DNA of 64,000 bases, from positions 1 through 64,000 of the forward strand of contig NZ_MTAW01000162.1 of the NCBI RefSeq assembly GCF_002154725.1. Reading direction: 5' to 3'. Each line of letters begins with the position of its first letter. The first letter of the stretch is position 1. The translations under genes were made by a program, and so were the position numbers. This DNA comes from Nostoc sp. 106C (GTDB lineage: Bacteria > Cyanobacteriota > Cyanobacteriia > Cyanobacteriales > Nostocaceae). The notes beneath the pieces are model-generated. The model was not told the origin of the DNA, did no database searches, and saw only the letters and a list, made by a program, of their open reading frames with translations. Below, one piece after another: positions 17,302 through 26,389 of the stretch.

Positions 17302-18549
17302 CTAGCTTAGAGACTCCAAATAGTCGCGGATCAGGTTACGTCGCTTTGGTTGACGTAGCTTTTGTAAAGCCTTGGATTCGATCTGCCGGACTCGTTCCCG
17401 CGATAAATCGAGAGCGCGGCCAATTTCCGCTAAAGAGTAGGGATGACCATCTGCCAAACCAAACCGCATGAGAATTACATCACGCTCGCGGCTTGTTAAA
17501 TCTGACAACAGATGTTGCAAGTCTCTTTGTAAAGATTCTCGCATTAATAGTTCTTCTGGGGTGACACTGTCAGTTTCTAGTAATTCCCCTAACTCTGTAT
17601 CTTTATCCTTGCCTACTTTGGTTTCTAGAGAAACGGAGCGAGGCACCCGTAACAATACTTCCCGTACTTGAGTAGGAGTCATTTCTAACTCAATAGCTAG
17701 GTCTTCCAGTGTTGGAGTACGACCTTTTTCTTGAGCAATTTTACGTTGGGCTTTTTTGATTTTGTTCAGCTTTTCGGTAATGTGAACAGGAAGGCGAATT
17801 GTCCGGCTAGAAGTAGCGATCGCCCTTGTAATTCCCTGACGAATCCACCAGTAGGCGTAGGTACTAAAGCGATAACCCTTAGTTGGATCAAACTTCTCGA
17901 CAGCTCGCTCCAACCCTAGTGTGCCTTCTTGGACTAGATCCAACAATTCTAGTCCGCGATTTTGATACTTTTTAGCGACAGATACTACTAGGCGAAGGTT
18001 GGCCTTAATCATGTGTTCTTTGGACTGGAGTCCTTGGGATTGAATTTGCTCCAGTTCTTCCACAGTTATCTTGGCAATTTCTGCCCAGCGACGCTTGCCT
18101 TCTGACAAAATTGGTTTCAAATCTGACACGTTCACACCAGCAGTGCTAGCCCACCTTTCCAAAGACGGGCGATGTCCTAGTTCAGATGCTAGACGTTCCT
18201 GAACTTCAATTAAGCGCAAATAAGGCTCAATTACTGCATCTCCTTGTTTGGCGGCATTAGCAAGTACTATCCGCATACGTAAGTAACGCTGGACTTTTTG
18301 AGCCTCTGAAACCTCCTCATCCCGCCCTAACAACCGCACCCGACCAATCTCTTGAAGATATAAGCGTACTAGGTCTGTGCTTCTACGGTTGGTATTCGCA
18401 GAAAAATGAGCAGGATCAACAGAAGCCAACTCCAAATCTTGCAAATCGTCTATCGGTAAATCGTCGTCTACCGTGAGATCTCGGTTTAGGATATGCTGAG
18501 ATTTTGGGGCATTGTAGGGGGCATCTGCGTAAAAAGATGTTGCTGGCAT
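17302..18549 (-). CDS. sigC: RNA polymerase sigma factor, SigC type (group 2 sigma-70)
   Basis: Non-essential primary-like sigma factor directing RNA polymerase to alternative promoter sets. From the ATG at 18549 the product has 415 residues, beginning MPATSFYADA; an upstream TTG at 18579 is unlikely. Visible are region 1.2 (TDLVRLYLQEIGRV), region 2 (EHMIKANLRLVVSVAKKYQN, GLELLDLVQEGTLGLERAV, GYRFSTYAYWWIRQGI), region 3 and region 4 (TSRERDVILMRFGL, YSLAEIGRALDLSRERVRQI). Lying next to furA it matches, from memory, Anabaena all1692 (sigC), which is activated early in heterocyst development. A long gap without genes lies upstream. Confidence 0.93.
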   Translation of the reverse strand: MPATSFYADAPYNAPKSQHILNRDLTVDDDLPIDDLQDLELASVDPAHFSANTNRRSTDLVRLYLQEIGRVRLLGRDEEVSEAQKVQRYLRMRIVLANAAKQGDAVIEPYLRLIEVQERLASELGHRPSLERWASTAGVNVSDLKPILSEGKRRWAEIAKITVEELEQIQSQGLQSKEHMIKANLRLVVSVAKKYQNRGLELLDLVQEGTLGLERAVEKFDPTKGYRFSTYAYWWIRQGITRAIATSSRTIRLPVHITEKLNKIKKAQRKIAQEKGRTPTLEDLAIELEMTPTQVREVLLRVPRSVSLETKVGKDKDTELGELLETDSVTPEELLMRESLQRDLQHLLSDLTSRERDVILMRFGLADGHPYSLAEIGRALDLSRERVRQIESKALQKLRQPKRRNLIRDYLESLS

Positions 18550-19830
18550 AAAGATCGTCTCAATGGCTCCAGGTAACAATAGATTACGGTCAGCTAAAAA
18601 TTATGGTCAGCTAATTAACTGTTGCTATTGTTCCCGTGATTCAAGATGAACTAACACGGTTGAGAGTTACATTACAGTTTTTTTTTAAAAAAATCTCAAA
18701 AAACTGTACTGATAGTTTTTTAAACATGACTACCGAAATAGTCGGCGGCTGTAGCACTCTGATTGAACCAATAGCTATTCACATCTACAGCTAGCCTTTA
18801 AGCTTTGAAATACCTTTTCAACATTTCAAATTTGATGGGACTTGACTGTTACAAAAGTAACGTGGTATAAACATATTTCAGTAAAAATCATGTTCATAAT
18901 CGGCATAGTCATATCTACACGGGGATAGAAGTACTATCCTGACAATTTGCTAATTTTTCTCTAGGGAATATTTGGTAAGAAGAGTAAGTGATTGTCATGG
19001 TCAGTGCGTTAGTAGTAACGCTGAAGTGCTAATACCAAGCTCATACTGTCTCAGTATTCTCAAGAGTGGTACTGAATTGTGAATTTCTAAAGGAATTGGG
19101 GATTGGGGGCCGGGGTTTGGATACTGGAAAAAAGCGGTAAATTTGAACCAGCACCAAAATTTGAACATCTTTTACAATACAAACATCAGTTGTCAATGTT
19201 CACTGACAACTGATAAGGGAATACCAAAAAGTAAATTATTCAATAGACTTCTTGCAAAAATGCGAATCAGCAAAAAACCAACCACAGATAAACACCGATA
19301 AACACTGATAAATATCAGTGTTCATCTATGGTTTGATATTCAAAATATTGACTTATGCAAGAGATCTAATATTCGTAGCGCCCATTAAAGTAACCGCTTA
19401 CTGTTGCACAGAAGCTAGCTACGCGTAGCGTCTTCAACTGGGGTAAAGGTAGTACTCAGTACTCTTTGAAACCAGTAAAGTGGTAGGTGTGGGCACAACT
19501 ATTTAGAAGGCCAACGCAAGTCTAGAGAAAATACAAATATTTATCGGTGTTTACCTGTGACTCTTAATCATCAACTAGGATTTTTACAGTAGATCTAAAT
19601 CTCTAGTTATATCAACTGAAGATAATTACTTATGATTCAAAACTCTCTCTAACTCTGGGTTGTGCTATGCAGTACGGGTGACACTCGTTCCTCGCTATCG
19701 CTGCGCTAACACTACCACTCGCTAACTCTGCCAAGAGTGCTGCTTGTTTGCGTCTGTGCGTCTGTGTGCCAGTCTTAACGATCAGTTTCTCAACCAAACC
19801 TGATATTAGACAAGATCATTTCTATGCTTT
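18550..19830. other. Long gap upstream of sigC, no protein gene seen
   Basis: About 1.3 kb without a credible protein gene. Its sigC-proximal part should hold the sigC promoter and leader: an A/T hairpin at 18674-18707 (ACAGTTTTTT / AAAAAACTGT). Further on are a repeat with an exact inverted repeat AACACTGATA/TATCAGTGTT (19301-19322), a GCTACGCGTAGC palindrome near 19418 and GC-richer repeat words (19680-19745). A small RNA is possible but I cannot support one. Confidence 0.5.
19301..19322. repeat. Inverted repeat within a dispersed CACAGAT-type element
   Basis: Arms AACACTGATA and TATCAGTGTT with a 2-base spacer, flanked by diverged ACAGATAAACACCGATA units. This resembles the common cacagatgaacacagat intergenic repeats of these genomes. 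Confidence 0.6.
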
Positions 19831-19870
19831 AGAAAACTGTCAACTAATTTAAATTGGTTGACAGTTTTCT
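19831..19870. terminator. Perfect 14-bp hairpin downstream of the glutaredoxin gene
   Basis: Arms at 19831-19844 and 19857-19870 (AGAAAACTGTCAAC and its complement). It is followed on neither strand by a clear T run, so it could be a processing or stability element rather than a true terminator. A second hairpin, ATATCCTCTA/TAGAGGATAT, at 19898-19926 stands closer to the gene. Confidence 0.5.
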
Positions 19871-19936
19871 GGATTAGTCGAAATCCCTTAACACAACATA
19901 TCCTCTAGTTGAGCATTAGAGGATATTGATGTTTTT

Positions 19937-20260
19937 TTACGAAGCTAGTGCTACTTCTACTAATTGTTGTAATTCGCCTTTCTGGTACAGTTCAATTAAG
20001 ATGTCTGAACCACCAACGAATTCACCATCAATAAAGACTTGCGGAATTGTTGGCCAGTTGGAATATTCTTTAATTCCTTGACGAATTTCAGAGTCTGAGA
20101 GGACATCAACAGTCTCGAAGGGAACACCCAACGTGTTCAGAATCTGCACAACGTTGTTGGAGAAACCACATTGGGGCATTAACTTGGTTCCCTTCATGAA
20201 AACCAAAATCTTGTTTTGCTGTACCAAGGTGTCAATTTTTTCTTTGAGTTCTGGCGTCAT
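19937..20260 (-). CDS. grxD: Monothiol glutaredoxin (Grx4/GrxD family)
   Basis: CGFS-type glutaredoxin that binds a [2Fe-2S] cluster with glutathione and works in Fe-S delivery and iron signalling rather than disulfide reduction. The 107 residues show [20 protein letters not shown] with the CGFS active site, the glutathione-binding [19 protein letters not shown] and the expected length. A BolA-family gene lies upstream on the same strand, about 200 bases away, separated by a dispersed repeat. BolA and CGFS glutaredoxins form heterodimers, so the pair is functionally coherent. Confidence 0.95.
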   Translation of the reverse strand: MTPELKEKIDTLVQQNKILVFMKGTKLMPQCGFSNNVVQILNTLGVPFETVDVLSDSEIRQGIKEYSNWPTIPQVFIDGEFVGGSDILIELYQKGELQQLVEVALAS

Positions 20261-20284
20261 GATTTTTCCTTTTCCTACTTTTGC

Positions 20285-20440
20285 TTATAGTCGAGAGGAG
20301 CCAGCCGCGTGCTGAGGTAGTTCAGTCTTGGGGAGCCAGTTCGTTGCAGGGGTTTCCCTCCGCAGGTGATTGGCGAACCCGAAGGGGGGTTCCCAAGGCA
20401 CTCCTCAGGATAGCAACTGGCGTGCGACTGGCGTTCAACA
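20285..20440. repeat. Dispersed palindromic repeat between grxD and bolA
   Basis: Contains GAGGAGCCAGCCGCGTG, a CCCTCCGC / CCGAAGGGGGG palindromic core and ends GATAGCAACTGGCGTGCG. Same family as the copy beside sigC. It sits between two genes usually expected to be linked, so it may affect their co-transcription. Confidence 0.6.
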
Positions 20441-20456
20441 GTCAGTATTTAAACCA

Positions 20457-20714
20457 CTAAGAAGCGGCTGTTGTCTGCCAAGCTTCGGGAGTATAAGTTT
20501 TTACTGCCAGAGCATGAATCGCTTCAGTTGACATAGCTTGCCGCAACGCACCGTAAACTAACTGATGCTGTTGCACCAGCCTCTTGTTTGCAAACTGCGA
20601 TGAAACTACTGTCACTTGATAGTGGTCACCACCACCAGTCAAATCTTGCACCTGAACCAGGGCGTCTGGCAGTTCCGCTTTGATCATTGCCTCAACCTGT
20701 TGCGGACTAATCAT
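20457..20714 (-). CDS. BolA family protein
   Basis: Small 85-residue BolA/IbaG-like protein, partner of monothiol glutaredoxins in Fe-S cluster binding and transfer. Seen: [35 protein letters not shown] with the conserved Asp-His, and the C-terminal [16 protein letters not shown] ([13 protein letters not shown]-type signature). I start at the ATG at 20714; an upstream in-frame extension to 20783 has no family similarity. The CGFS glutaredoxin gene is downstream on the same strand. Confidence 0.93.
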   Translation of the reverse strand: MISPQQVEAMIKAELPDALVQVQDLTGGGDHYQVTVVSSQFANKRLVQQHQLVYGALRQAMSTEAIHALAVKTYTPEAWQTTAAS

Positions 20715-20921
20715 CGCAATTCCTGAAAAAAACTTCTTTTCTATTATTAACAGATATAGAGCGATCGCCTTTACCGCTTGCAAGTTTTGGCAAGCTTAAG
20801 GAGCGACGCGCCCTAGGCACGCGTTTTCGATAATGCCTAAACAGATGGCAGATAAATCTATCCTACCATTAGGGCATTCACAAGCCACGCCTCCCACAAA
20901 AAGGAAGATTGCTAAATTTGA

Positions 20922-21521
20922 TTATTTTTGAGATGAAGAAGAACTACCACTTTGCCGAGGATAGGGGGCATCAACAAAACCTAACTCATATAACTGTTGG
21001 TAGGCTTTCTTGCCTAAATCCCTTGTGGGATTTTGACTTTTGATAATTTGTATTAGCAAAGGTACTGCTAATTCTGATTGATTTTGTGCTCGATGTACCA
21101 ATGCCAGTCTATATGTAGCTTCATCTCTCAGTTGAGCGCTATCTCTGGCTTTTTGCCGCTGAGAATCAGAAACTCTGTTGTCAATTCCGGAGAAACTAGA
21201 GTTGAGATCTTGATAAAAATTAGATAGCTGATTAAAAACCTGACGTGCTTCTTGGAGTTTCTTGGCAGCTACGTCATATTTTTGCGAAGAAACAGCAGCT
21301 TCTGCTTCTTTGAGGAGACGCTGCCCACTTTCAATACTCAGCAGGGTACTATTTTGCGATACAGGACGCAGATTATTTGGATTATTGGGGTCAATGGGTT
21401 GTGGTTGGTTATTGCTTGGTAGCTGGATTACCTGAGCATTAACAGGTGATAGCAGACTGAGGCCTGCTATGAGCGATAAAGAAGTGAAGCGAATCCAGGG
21501 AACAGCAGCAGCTAGGTTCAT
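20922..21521 (-). CDS. Exported helical protein of unknown function
   Basis: Not a named family that I recognise. From the ATG at 21521 the 199-residue product begins with a clear signal peptide (WIRFTSLSLIAGLSLLSPVNAQ, cleavage near NAQ). It continues with a Pro/Asn-rich spacer (QPQPIDPNNPNN) and a helical region with TPR-like character (ESGQRLLKEAEAAVSSQKYD, then EATYRLALVHRAQNQSELAV). The tail is Ser-rich. It is likely periplasmic. The neighbouring protease gene diverges from it with about 170 bases between starts. Confidence 0.65.
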   Translation of the reverse strand: MNLAAAVPWIRFTSLSLIAGLSLLSPVNAQVIQLPSNNQPQPIDPNNPNNLRPVSQNSTLLSIESGQRLLKEAEAAVSSQKYDVAAKKLQEARQVFNQLSNFYQDLNSSFSGIDNRVSDSQRQKARDSAQLRDEATYRLALVHRAQNQSELAVPLLIQIIKSQNPTRDLGKKAYQQLYELGFVDAPYPRQSGSSSSSQK

Positions 21522-21692
21522 GGGATCAATTCGTGCGACAAATATATAAAAAGTAATGGAAACTTCGGGTATCTTAACTCTGTTTTTGTCTTTGACCAAG
21601 CAAAGCAACATACTAAGTTTCTCTGTTTTAGACTGAAAATCAGCCTAATTGAGTTCCCTTAGCTCTTAATCATACTATCTAAAATTGCTCCT

Positions 21693-23795
21693 ATGAATGA
21701 TCCCGTCAATTCCTCTAATTCTACCAACATAGGTATACCAGCTACCAATCTGGGAATGATATTACAACGCGGTGGTGAAGAATTAATTTTAGAAAAGGCT
21801 TTGGATCGTTTCACCATCCGTCTTGTTAATGACATACCTCCCCAAGAATTATCTCAGATGAGTTGGGGGACTTGGCAACGCAGCATTCCCCAAGCAAAGC
21901 TAGAACTTTTTACGGTAGCACCCAACCAGTTAGAAACAGCAATGTCTCAAGCACGTGCTGACCAAAATGTTGCTTTTGCTAGTCATATTTATAAACTCAA
22001 AGATAATCCTGGAACTTTTGTTTATCTCAATGACCAAATCACAATTCAATTTGCCATTAGCGTTGATGACACTCAAATAAATGCTCTCAGCACTGCATTT
22101 AACCTAGCCCAAGAAAAACCAGTTCTTGATCTGCCTAATACTTTTGTGTTTCGTGTCAGTAAACAAGCTACAGAAAATCCCATCAAAATTGCTAACCAGT
22201 TGCAAGGACTAAAAGAAGTATCACTTGCTGAACCTAATATCCTTGTGCGTCAGGAGACTCACTACAAACCACGCGATCTTCTTTATCCCCAGCAATGGTA
22301 TCTCAACCATAATGGCGGTAACCAGTTAGCAGTTGGTTCTCATATTTCTGTGGAAAAAGCTTGGGATATCACTCGCGGTGTGCGTTCTGTCGTTGTGGCT
22401 GTGGTTGATGATTCTTTTGATTTGAACCATCCAGATTTCCAAGGCAGTGGTAAGATTGTCGCTCCTAGAGATTTAAAAGAAAATGATTTTTTACCTTTGC
22501 CTGATGAACAGGAAACTAGCCACGGTACAGCTTGTGCTGGGATAGCTGTAGCCGAAGAAAATGGTAAAGGAATTGTTGGGGTTGCCCCTGGTTGTGCATT
22601 AATGCCAATTCGCACCACTGGGTTTTTGGATGATGAATCAATTGAGGATATATTCAATTGGGCAATAGACAAGGGCGCTAGTGTGATTTCTTGCAGTTGG
22701 GGAGCATCTGCGGTTTATTTTCCGCTATCTTTGCGTCAACGTGCTGCTATTACCCGCGCTGCAACCAAAGGGCGTAATGGTAAAGGTTGCGTGATTTTGT
22801 TTGCTGCCGGCAATGCTAACCGCCCAATTGACGGTACTGTTTACGAGCGCAATTGGCCCAAAAATCTGTTAGTGGGTAATACAGATTGGTTAAGTGGTTT
22901 TGCAGTACATACAGATGTGATGGCTGTTGCTGCTTCCACCAGCTTGGGTAAGAAATCGGCTTACAGTAATTGGGGAACTAATATTGCAGTATGTGCTCCT
23001 AGCAACAATGCTCCTCCTGGTATGTGGTTTCAAGAAGCTGGGTTTATGGAAACCCAACCTGCGATCGCCACTTCTCTTTCGGGATTAGGAATGCTTACCA
23101 GTGACCAATTGGGAGCCGCAGGTTACGACCCTGGTGACTTTACCCGCAACTTTGGCGGGACTTCTGGTGCCACGCCTGTAGTTGCAGGTGTGGCAGCATT
23201 AATGTTGTCAGCAAATCCTGACTTAACAGCCCAACAAGTCAGGCGCATATTACAAGAAACTACTGATAAAATTTTGGACACGAACCCTGACCCTCAACTG
23301 GGTTTACGAGAAGGTACTTACGATAGTAATGGTCATTCTCAATGGTTTGGTTATGGCAAGGTAAATGCTGCTAAAGCAGTGCAAACAGCACAGCAAATGC
23401 GTACAGGTGCATCAACTGCTAGCAAGCAAATCAAGGGCAAAAATGACAGCCAAATCGGAATTCCAGATAATAACAAACAGGGAATAAAAAGTGCGATCGC
23501 CATTGCTGAGGCGAGTTTAGTCCAAGATATTCAAGTAACAGTTAACATCACCCATGATTTTTTAGGCGATTTAGAAATTTATTTAATTGCACCCAATAAT
23601 CAACAAGTTTTATTGCAAAATCGCACCTTGGGTCGCCGCACCAATTTACAAACAACTTTTACAGTGCGATCGCACCCAACCCTCAAACAGTTGCTATCCT
23701 CATCGGCTAAAGGACGCTGGCAATTATGGCTCGTCGATTATGCACCACAAGATGTCGGTCAGTTGAATAGCTGGGAATTAAATTTGAGTATTTAG
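21693..23795 (+). CDS. Subtilisin-like serine protease (S8) with P/proprotein domain
   Basis: A 700-residue S8 peptidase. An N-terminal pro-region precedes the catalytic domain: Asp239 (VVAVVDD), His277 (ETSHGTACAGIA), oxyanion Asn374 (FAAGN) and Ser491 (GGTSGATPVVAGVAAL). A C-terminal P-domain (about 600-700, LEIYLIAPNNQQ, GRWQLWLVDYAPQDVG) makes it kexin/proprotein-convertase-like. No signal peptide is visible, so it may be cytoplasmic. It resembles what I remember of PrcA, the calcium-dependent protease of Anabaena, but I cannot confirm that. The stop codon is the first part of a TCATTGG/TCATTTG repeat. Confidence 0.92.
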   Translation: MNDPVNSSNSTNIGIPATNLGMILQRGGEELILEKALDRFTIRLVNDIPPQELSQMSWGTWQRSIPQAKLELFTVAPNQLETAMSQARADQNVAFASHIYKLKDNPGTFVYLNDQITIQFAISVDDTQINALSTAFNLAQEKPVLDLPNTFVFRVSKQATENPIKIANQLQGLKEVSLAEPNILVRQETHYKPRDLLYPQQWYLNHNGGNQLAVGSHISVEKAWDITRGVRSVVVAVVDDSFDLNHPDFQGSGKIVAPRDLKENDFLPLPDEQETSHGTACAGIAVAEENGKGIVGVAPGCALMPIRTTGFLDDESIEDIFNWAIDKGASVISCSWGASAVYFPLSLRQRAAITRAATKGRNGKGCVILFAAGNANRPIDGTVYERNWPKNLLVGNTDWLSGFAVHTDVMAVAASTSLGKKSAYSNWGTNIAVCAPSNNAPPGMWFQEAGFMETQPAIATSLSGLGMLTSDQLGAAGYDPGDFTRNFGGTSGATPVVAGVAALMLSANPDLTAQQVRRILQETTDKILDTNPDPQLGLREGTYDSNGHSQWFGYGKVNAAKAVQTAQQMRTGASTASKQIKGKNDSQIGIPDNNKQGIKSAIAIAEASLVQDIQVTVNITHDFLGDLEIYLIAPNNQQVLLQNRTLGRRTNLQTTFTVRSHPTLKQLLSSSAKGRWQLWLVDYAPQDVGQLNSWELNLSI

Positions 23796-23827
23796 TCATT
23801 GGTCATTTGTCATTAGTCATTGGTTAT
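23793..23827. repeat. Short tandem repeat, GTCATTN heptamers, at the protease stop codon
   Basis: Five units of the GTCATTG/GTCATTT type; the protease stop codon lies in the first one. A companion patch in inverse orientation (ATGACTAATGACAAATAACAA) lies at 23950-23973 beside the plsC stop codon. Confidence 0.8.
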
Positions 23828-23973
23828 AGGTATGAAATAAAAGAAAAATGATACCAAATTAACATAAGTAAGATTGTTTGAGATTCCTGGAATGGCATAT
23901 TTATAAGGAATTTTCACCCAAAATCCTCAAATACTGTTGACACAGGACAAATGACTAATGACAAATAACAAAA

Positions 23974-24753
23974 TCAAGAATTAGGAATTTCAGCAAATGT
24001 GTGGCTAGCAATTTCTGATTCTTGGTGGTTGAGTTGTTGCAAAACTTTAGCTAAATCACTAGTTAAGCATTTAGCATTTTGTTTTATACAACCATTATTG
24101 TAATCAGCAACTTTTATTGCTGGGCCGATATGAATAATCGCATCGGTACCCCAATTTGGATAAGTTTGGCTGTAATTAATACTTATAGGTACTATTTTAA
24201 TTCCCAAATCTGGCTGACTAGATTCAGCACTCAAAGCTAGACGCGCAATTCCTGGCTTTAATGGGTGAACTTGACCATCACGGTAAATTCCGCCTTCGGG
24301 AAAAATTACTAGGGTTTTTTTCTGCTGAAGTAGCTCTACCCCATGACGCAAGGTAGTAATTGAAGGGTGTTTAGGATCGACAGGAAAGCCCCCTAAGCGT
24401 CGGACAAACCAACCTTGCAATCCTTTGCATTCGCTACTAGTTACCATAAATCGCAGGTCTTTTTTTGCCTCGCAGGCGATCGTCGCATAGGGTACAAGCA
24501 ATGCATCCCAACGAGCACGGTGGGTAGGAGCAAGAATTACAGGACCAGTTTTAGGAATATTTTCTTGCCCAATAATTGTAATCCGCCCAAAGAATAACGG
24601 TAAGAGGAAGTGGCGTCCTAATAGATATGCCAGAGGCGCTAACCAGGGACAAACCCGCGAGGTATTAGAGGTAGTATAAGCCACCGAGGTATTTGCGGGG
24701 GTATTTGCTAGTTTTTGCTGAGAGGTAGGATTAGCAGAGTAAATTTCCATCAT
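23974..24753 (-). CDS. plsC: 1-acyl-sn-glycerol-3-phosphate acyltransferase (PlsC family)
   Basis: Transfers an acyl chain to lysophosphatidate in membrane lipid synthesis. The 259 residues include the catalytic HX4D box (PTHRARWDALLV), the substrate-binding FPEGGIYRDG and the PKTGPVILAPTH lead-in. A hydrophobic stretch (LAPLAYLLGRHFLLPLFF) precedes the catalytic box. Some two-copy cyanobacteria use paralogues with different acyl preference, so the exact substrate is open. The gene is flanked by heptamer repeats on its 3' side. Confidence 0.88.
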   Translation of the reverse strand: MMEIYSANPTSQQKLANTPANTSVAYTTSNTSRVCPWLAPLAYLLGRHFLLPLFFGRITIIGQENIPKTGPVILAPTHRARWDALLVPYATIACEAKKDLRFMVTSSECKGLQGWFVRRLGGFPVDPKHPSITTLRHGVELLQQKKTLVIFPEGGIYRDGQVHPLKPGIARLALSAESSQPDLGIKIVPISINYSQTYPNWGTDAIIHIGPAIKVADYNNGCIKQNAKCLTSDLAKVLQQLNHQESEIASHTFAEIPNS

Positions 24754-24864
24754 GATGGTGGCTGCTGATTGTCAGATAAAATGTGACGAAACCTTAATTA
24801 ACTACACCGTAGATTTTCTTTCATGACTTGTGTCCTACCTATTGGACAGTTTCATCTCTGTCTG

Positions 24865-25350
24865 CTAATTTCGCTGATGCCGTCGGGTAGCAAACCAGGC
24901 TTGCAATTGCTGACGACAGGCAGACTCTAAAACGCCTCCAATGACTTGTAGGCGATGATTAGAGGCAGCACTATCAGGGATGTTGGTAACAGTACGAATT
25001 GCACCAGTTTTTGTATCGTCTACTCCATATACCAGCAATCCTATACGTGCGTGTATAATAGCACCGGCACACATCGGGCAAGGTTCTAAAGTTACATAGA
25101 GGGTGCATTGATTGAGACGCCAATTTTGTAAAGTTTTAGCAGCGGCTCTCAGAGCGAGAACTTCTGCGTGAGCCGTGGGGTCTTTGTCGCGTTCTTTTCT
25201 ATTTTCACCTTCCGCCAACAGTTTGCCTGAAGCATCCACAATTGCAGCTCCTACAGGGACTTCTCCGGCTTCACCTGCTGCTTGTGCCAATTCTAAGGCA
25301 TGAGTCATCCATTGCCGATGGACAAGATACTCTGGGTATTCAATTACCAT
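24865..25350 (-). CDS. tadA: tRNA-specific adenosine deaminase TadA
   Basis: Zinc deaminase that converts the wobble adenosine of tRNA-Arg(ACG) to inosine. The 161 residues carry the His-Ala-Glu zinc/proton-shuttle motif (DPTAHAEVLALRAA), the PCPMCAGAI cysteine pair, and AGEAGEVPVGAAIV. Length is typical. Essential in most bacteria. Downstream spacing to plsC is about 110 bases. Confidence 0.95.
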   Translation of the reverse strand: MVIEYPEYLVHRQWMTHALELAQAAGEAGEVPVGAAIVDASGKLLAEGENRKERDKDPTAHAEVLALRAAAKTLQNWRLNQCTLYVTLEPCPMCAGAIIHARIGLLVYGVDDTKTGAIRTVTNIPDSAASNHRLQVIGGVLESACRQQLQAWFATRRHQRN

Positions 25351-25394
25351 AAAATTATTGCTAAAAATTCTACATAGTCATAACTCACAGACTT

Positions 25395-25516
25395 TAGTTC
25401 GTAGTAGTCACTAAAGTGACTAAAAATACTTAGATATCAACTATAAGTTAGCTTACAGTGAACAACACTAAAGTACTTACTACGAGATATTATTACAAAG
25501 CCCGCTGAAGCGGGCT
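25395..25516. repeat. Dispersed inverted repeat ending in a strong hairpin
   Basis: Diverged inverted copies of TTCGTAGTAGTCACTAAAG / CTAAAGTACTTACTACGA (25397-25487), followed by the GC hairpin AGCCCGC-TGAA-GCGGGCT (25499-25516) with a T-rich tail on the plus strand. It lies between two minus-strand genes and so is more likely a mobile repeat than a gene terminator. Confidence 0.6.
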
Positions 25517-25582
25517 GATTTGATTTTAAATTTAGTTGTAGCCTGGAAGTATCCAACCAGCCTTTTGAGACTAATTTTGTGT

Positions 25583-25897
25583 TTAAACGGCTGTTTGGGC
25601 TAAGAGAGAGTCGAGTTGACCTTGTGTATCTAATTGATAAAGATCATCACAGCCACCAACATGCTGATTATTGATGAAAATCTGGGGTACTGTGCGGCGT
25701 CCATTGGCTCGTTGTGCCATTTTAGCTCTGGCCGCTTCGTCGCCGTCAATTTTATATTCTTGGAATTCAACGCCTTTCCACCACAGCAGCATCTTAGCGC
25801 GAATACAGTAAGGGCAAGTTTGCCAGGTGTAGATCTCGACGTTAGCCTTAACTCGCTCTGGATGGCGATTTAATAGGGGATTGAGAAAATCCAGCAT
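25583..25897 (-). CDS. grxC: Glutaredoxin, dithiol GrxC type
   Basis: Small thiol oxidoreductase using glutathione. The 104 residues contain the dithiol active site TCPYC, the cis-Pro segment RTVPQIFINNQHVGGCDDLY and an N-terminal strand VEIYTWQ. It is the disulfide-reducing class, in contrast to the CGFS glutaredoxin near 20 kb. Stands alone between tadA and small membrane genes. Confidence 0.94.
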   Translation of the reverse strand: MLDFLNPLLNRHPERVKANVEIYTWQTCPYCIRAKMLLWWKGVEFQEYKIDGDEAARAKMAQRANGRRTVPQIFINNQHVGGCDDLYQLDTQGQLDSLLAQTAV

Positions 25898-25955
25898 ATT
25901 TGCGTCTTATCGATTTATGTGAATTGTCTCTAGCCTAGATCATTGCTGGCATTGT

Positions 25956-26147
25956 TCATCGCATTGGGGCTGGAACCCATTTTTGGAAACTGTCTAAATG
26001 ATTCCAGTAAGCCCAATAACTAGCTAATGCCCAAATCAGCGCCGCTACGATTAACACTGCTGCACCAATTAACCACCAGGTTCGGTTTGGTTTCCAATAG
26101 ACAGTTTTTAATTTTACCCTTCCCCAGAAGCGATCGCGCCATTGCAT
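25956..26147 (-). pseudogene. Duplicated C-terminal fragment of the DUF981 gene
   Basis: A 63-residue frame whose last 45 or so residues (YWKPNRTWWLIGAAVLIVAA, WNHLDSFQKWVPAPMR) copy the C-terminus of the DUF981 gene at 27885-28454. By eye, about nine nucleotides in ten match over some 135 bases, including sequence just past the stop. It keeps one membrane helix and may be translated as a small protein, but it most likely arose by partial duplication. The N-terminal 18 residues are unrelated to the parent. Confidence 0.7.
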
Positions 26148-26176
26148 CCCTTCTTCCTCTGGTTCTGAGACTAGTT

Positions 26177-26389
26177 TTATCCTTGTTTGCGCTGCTGTTC
26201 TAGATGTTGGCGGTGAATTTCGGGGAAATTCTCTAAATCTTCTAATGACTTGGGTGCTGGGTAAACTTTGGCGTTGGGGTTTTGGAACCTGTCAATGTAG
26301 ATTTGAAGCGCTTCTTCATCTTCCCTATGCTCAAGGATATATTGACGAAATTCGGGACGGGTCATTGTTGTGAAATCAGGCTTGCTCAC
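26177..26389 (-). CDS. DUF6887-type small protein
   Basis: A 70-residue acidic protein with the family pattern SKPDFTTMTRPEFRQYILEH followed by a REDEEAL segment and a short helix. I start at the GTG at 26389, which has GGAGG five bases upstream; it shares GTGA with the stop of the upstream DUF6888 gene, so the two are translationally coupled. Such pairs recur in cyanobacteria and have the size and overlap of toxin-antitoxin modules, but a toxin role is unproven. Confidence 0.7.
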   Translation of the reverse strand: MSKPDFTTMTRPEFRQYILEHREDEEALQIYIDRFQNPNAKVYPAPKSLEDLENFPEIHRQHLEQQRKQG

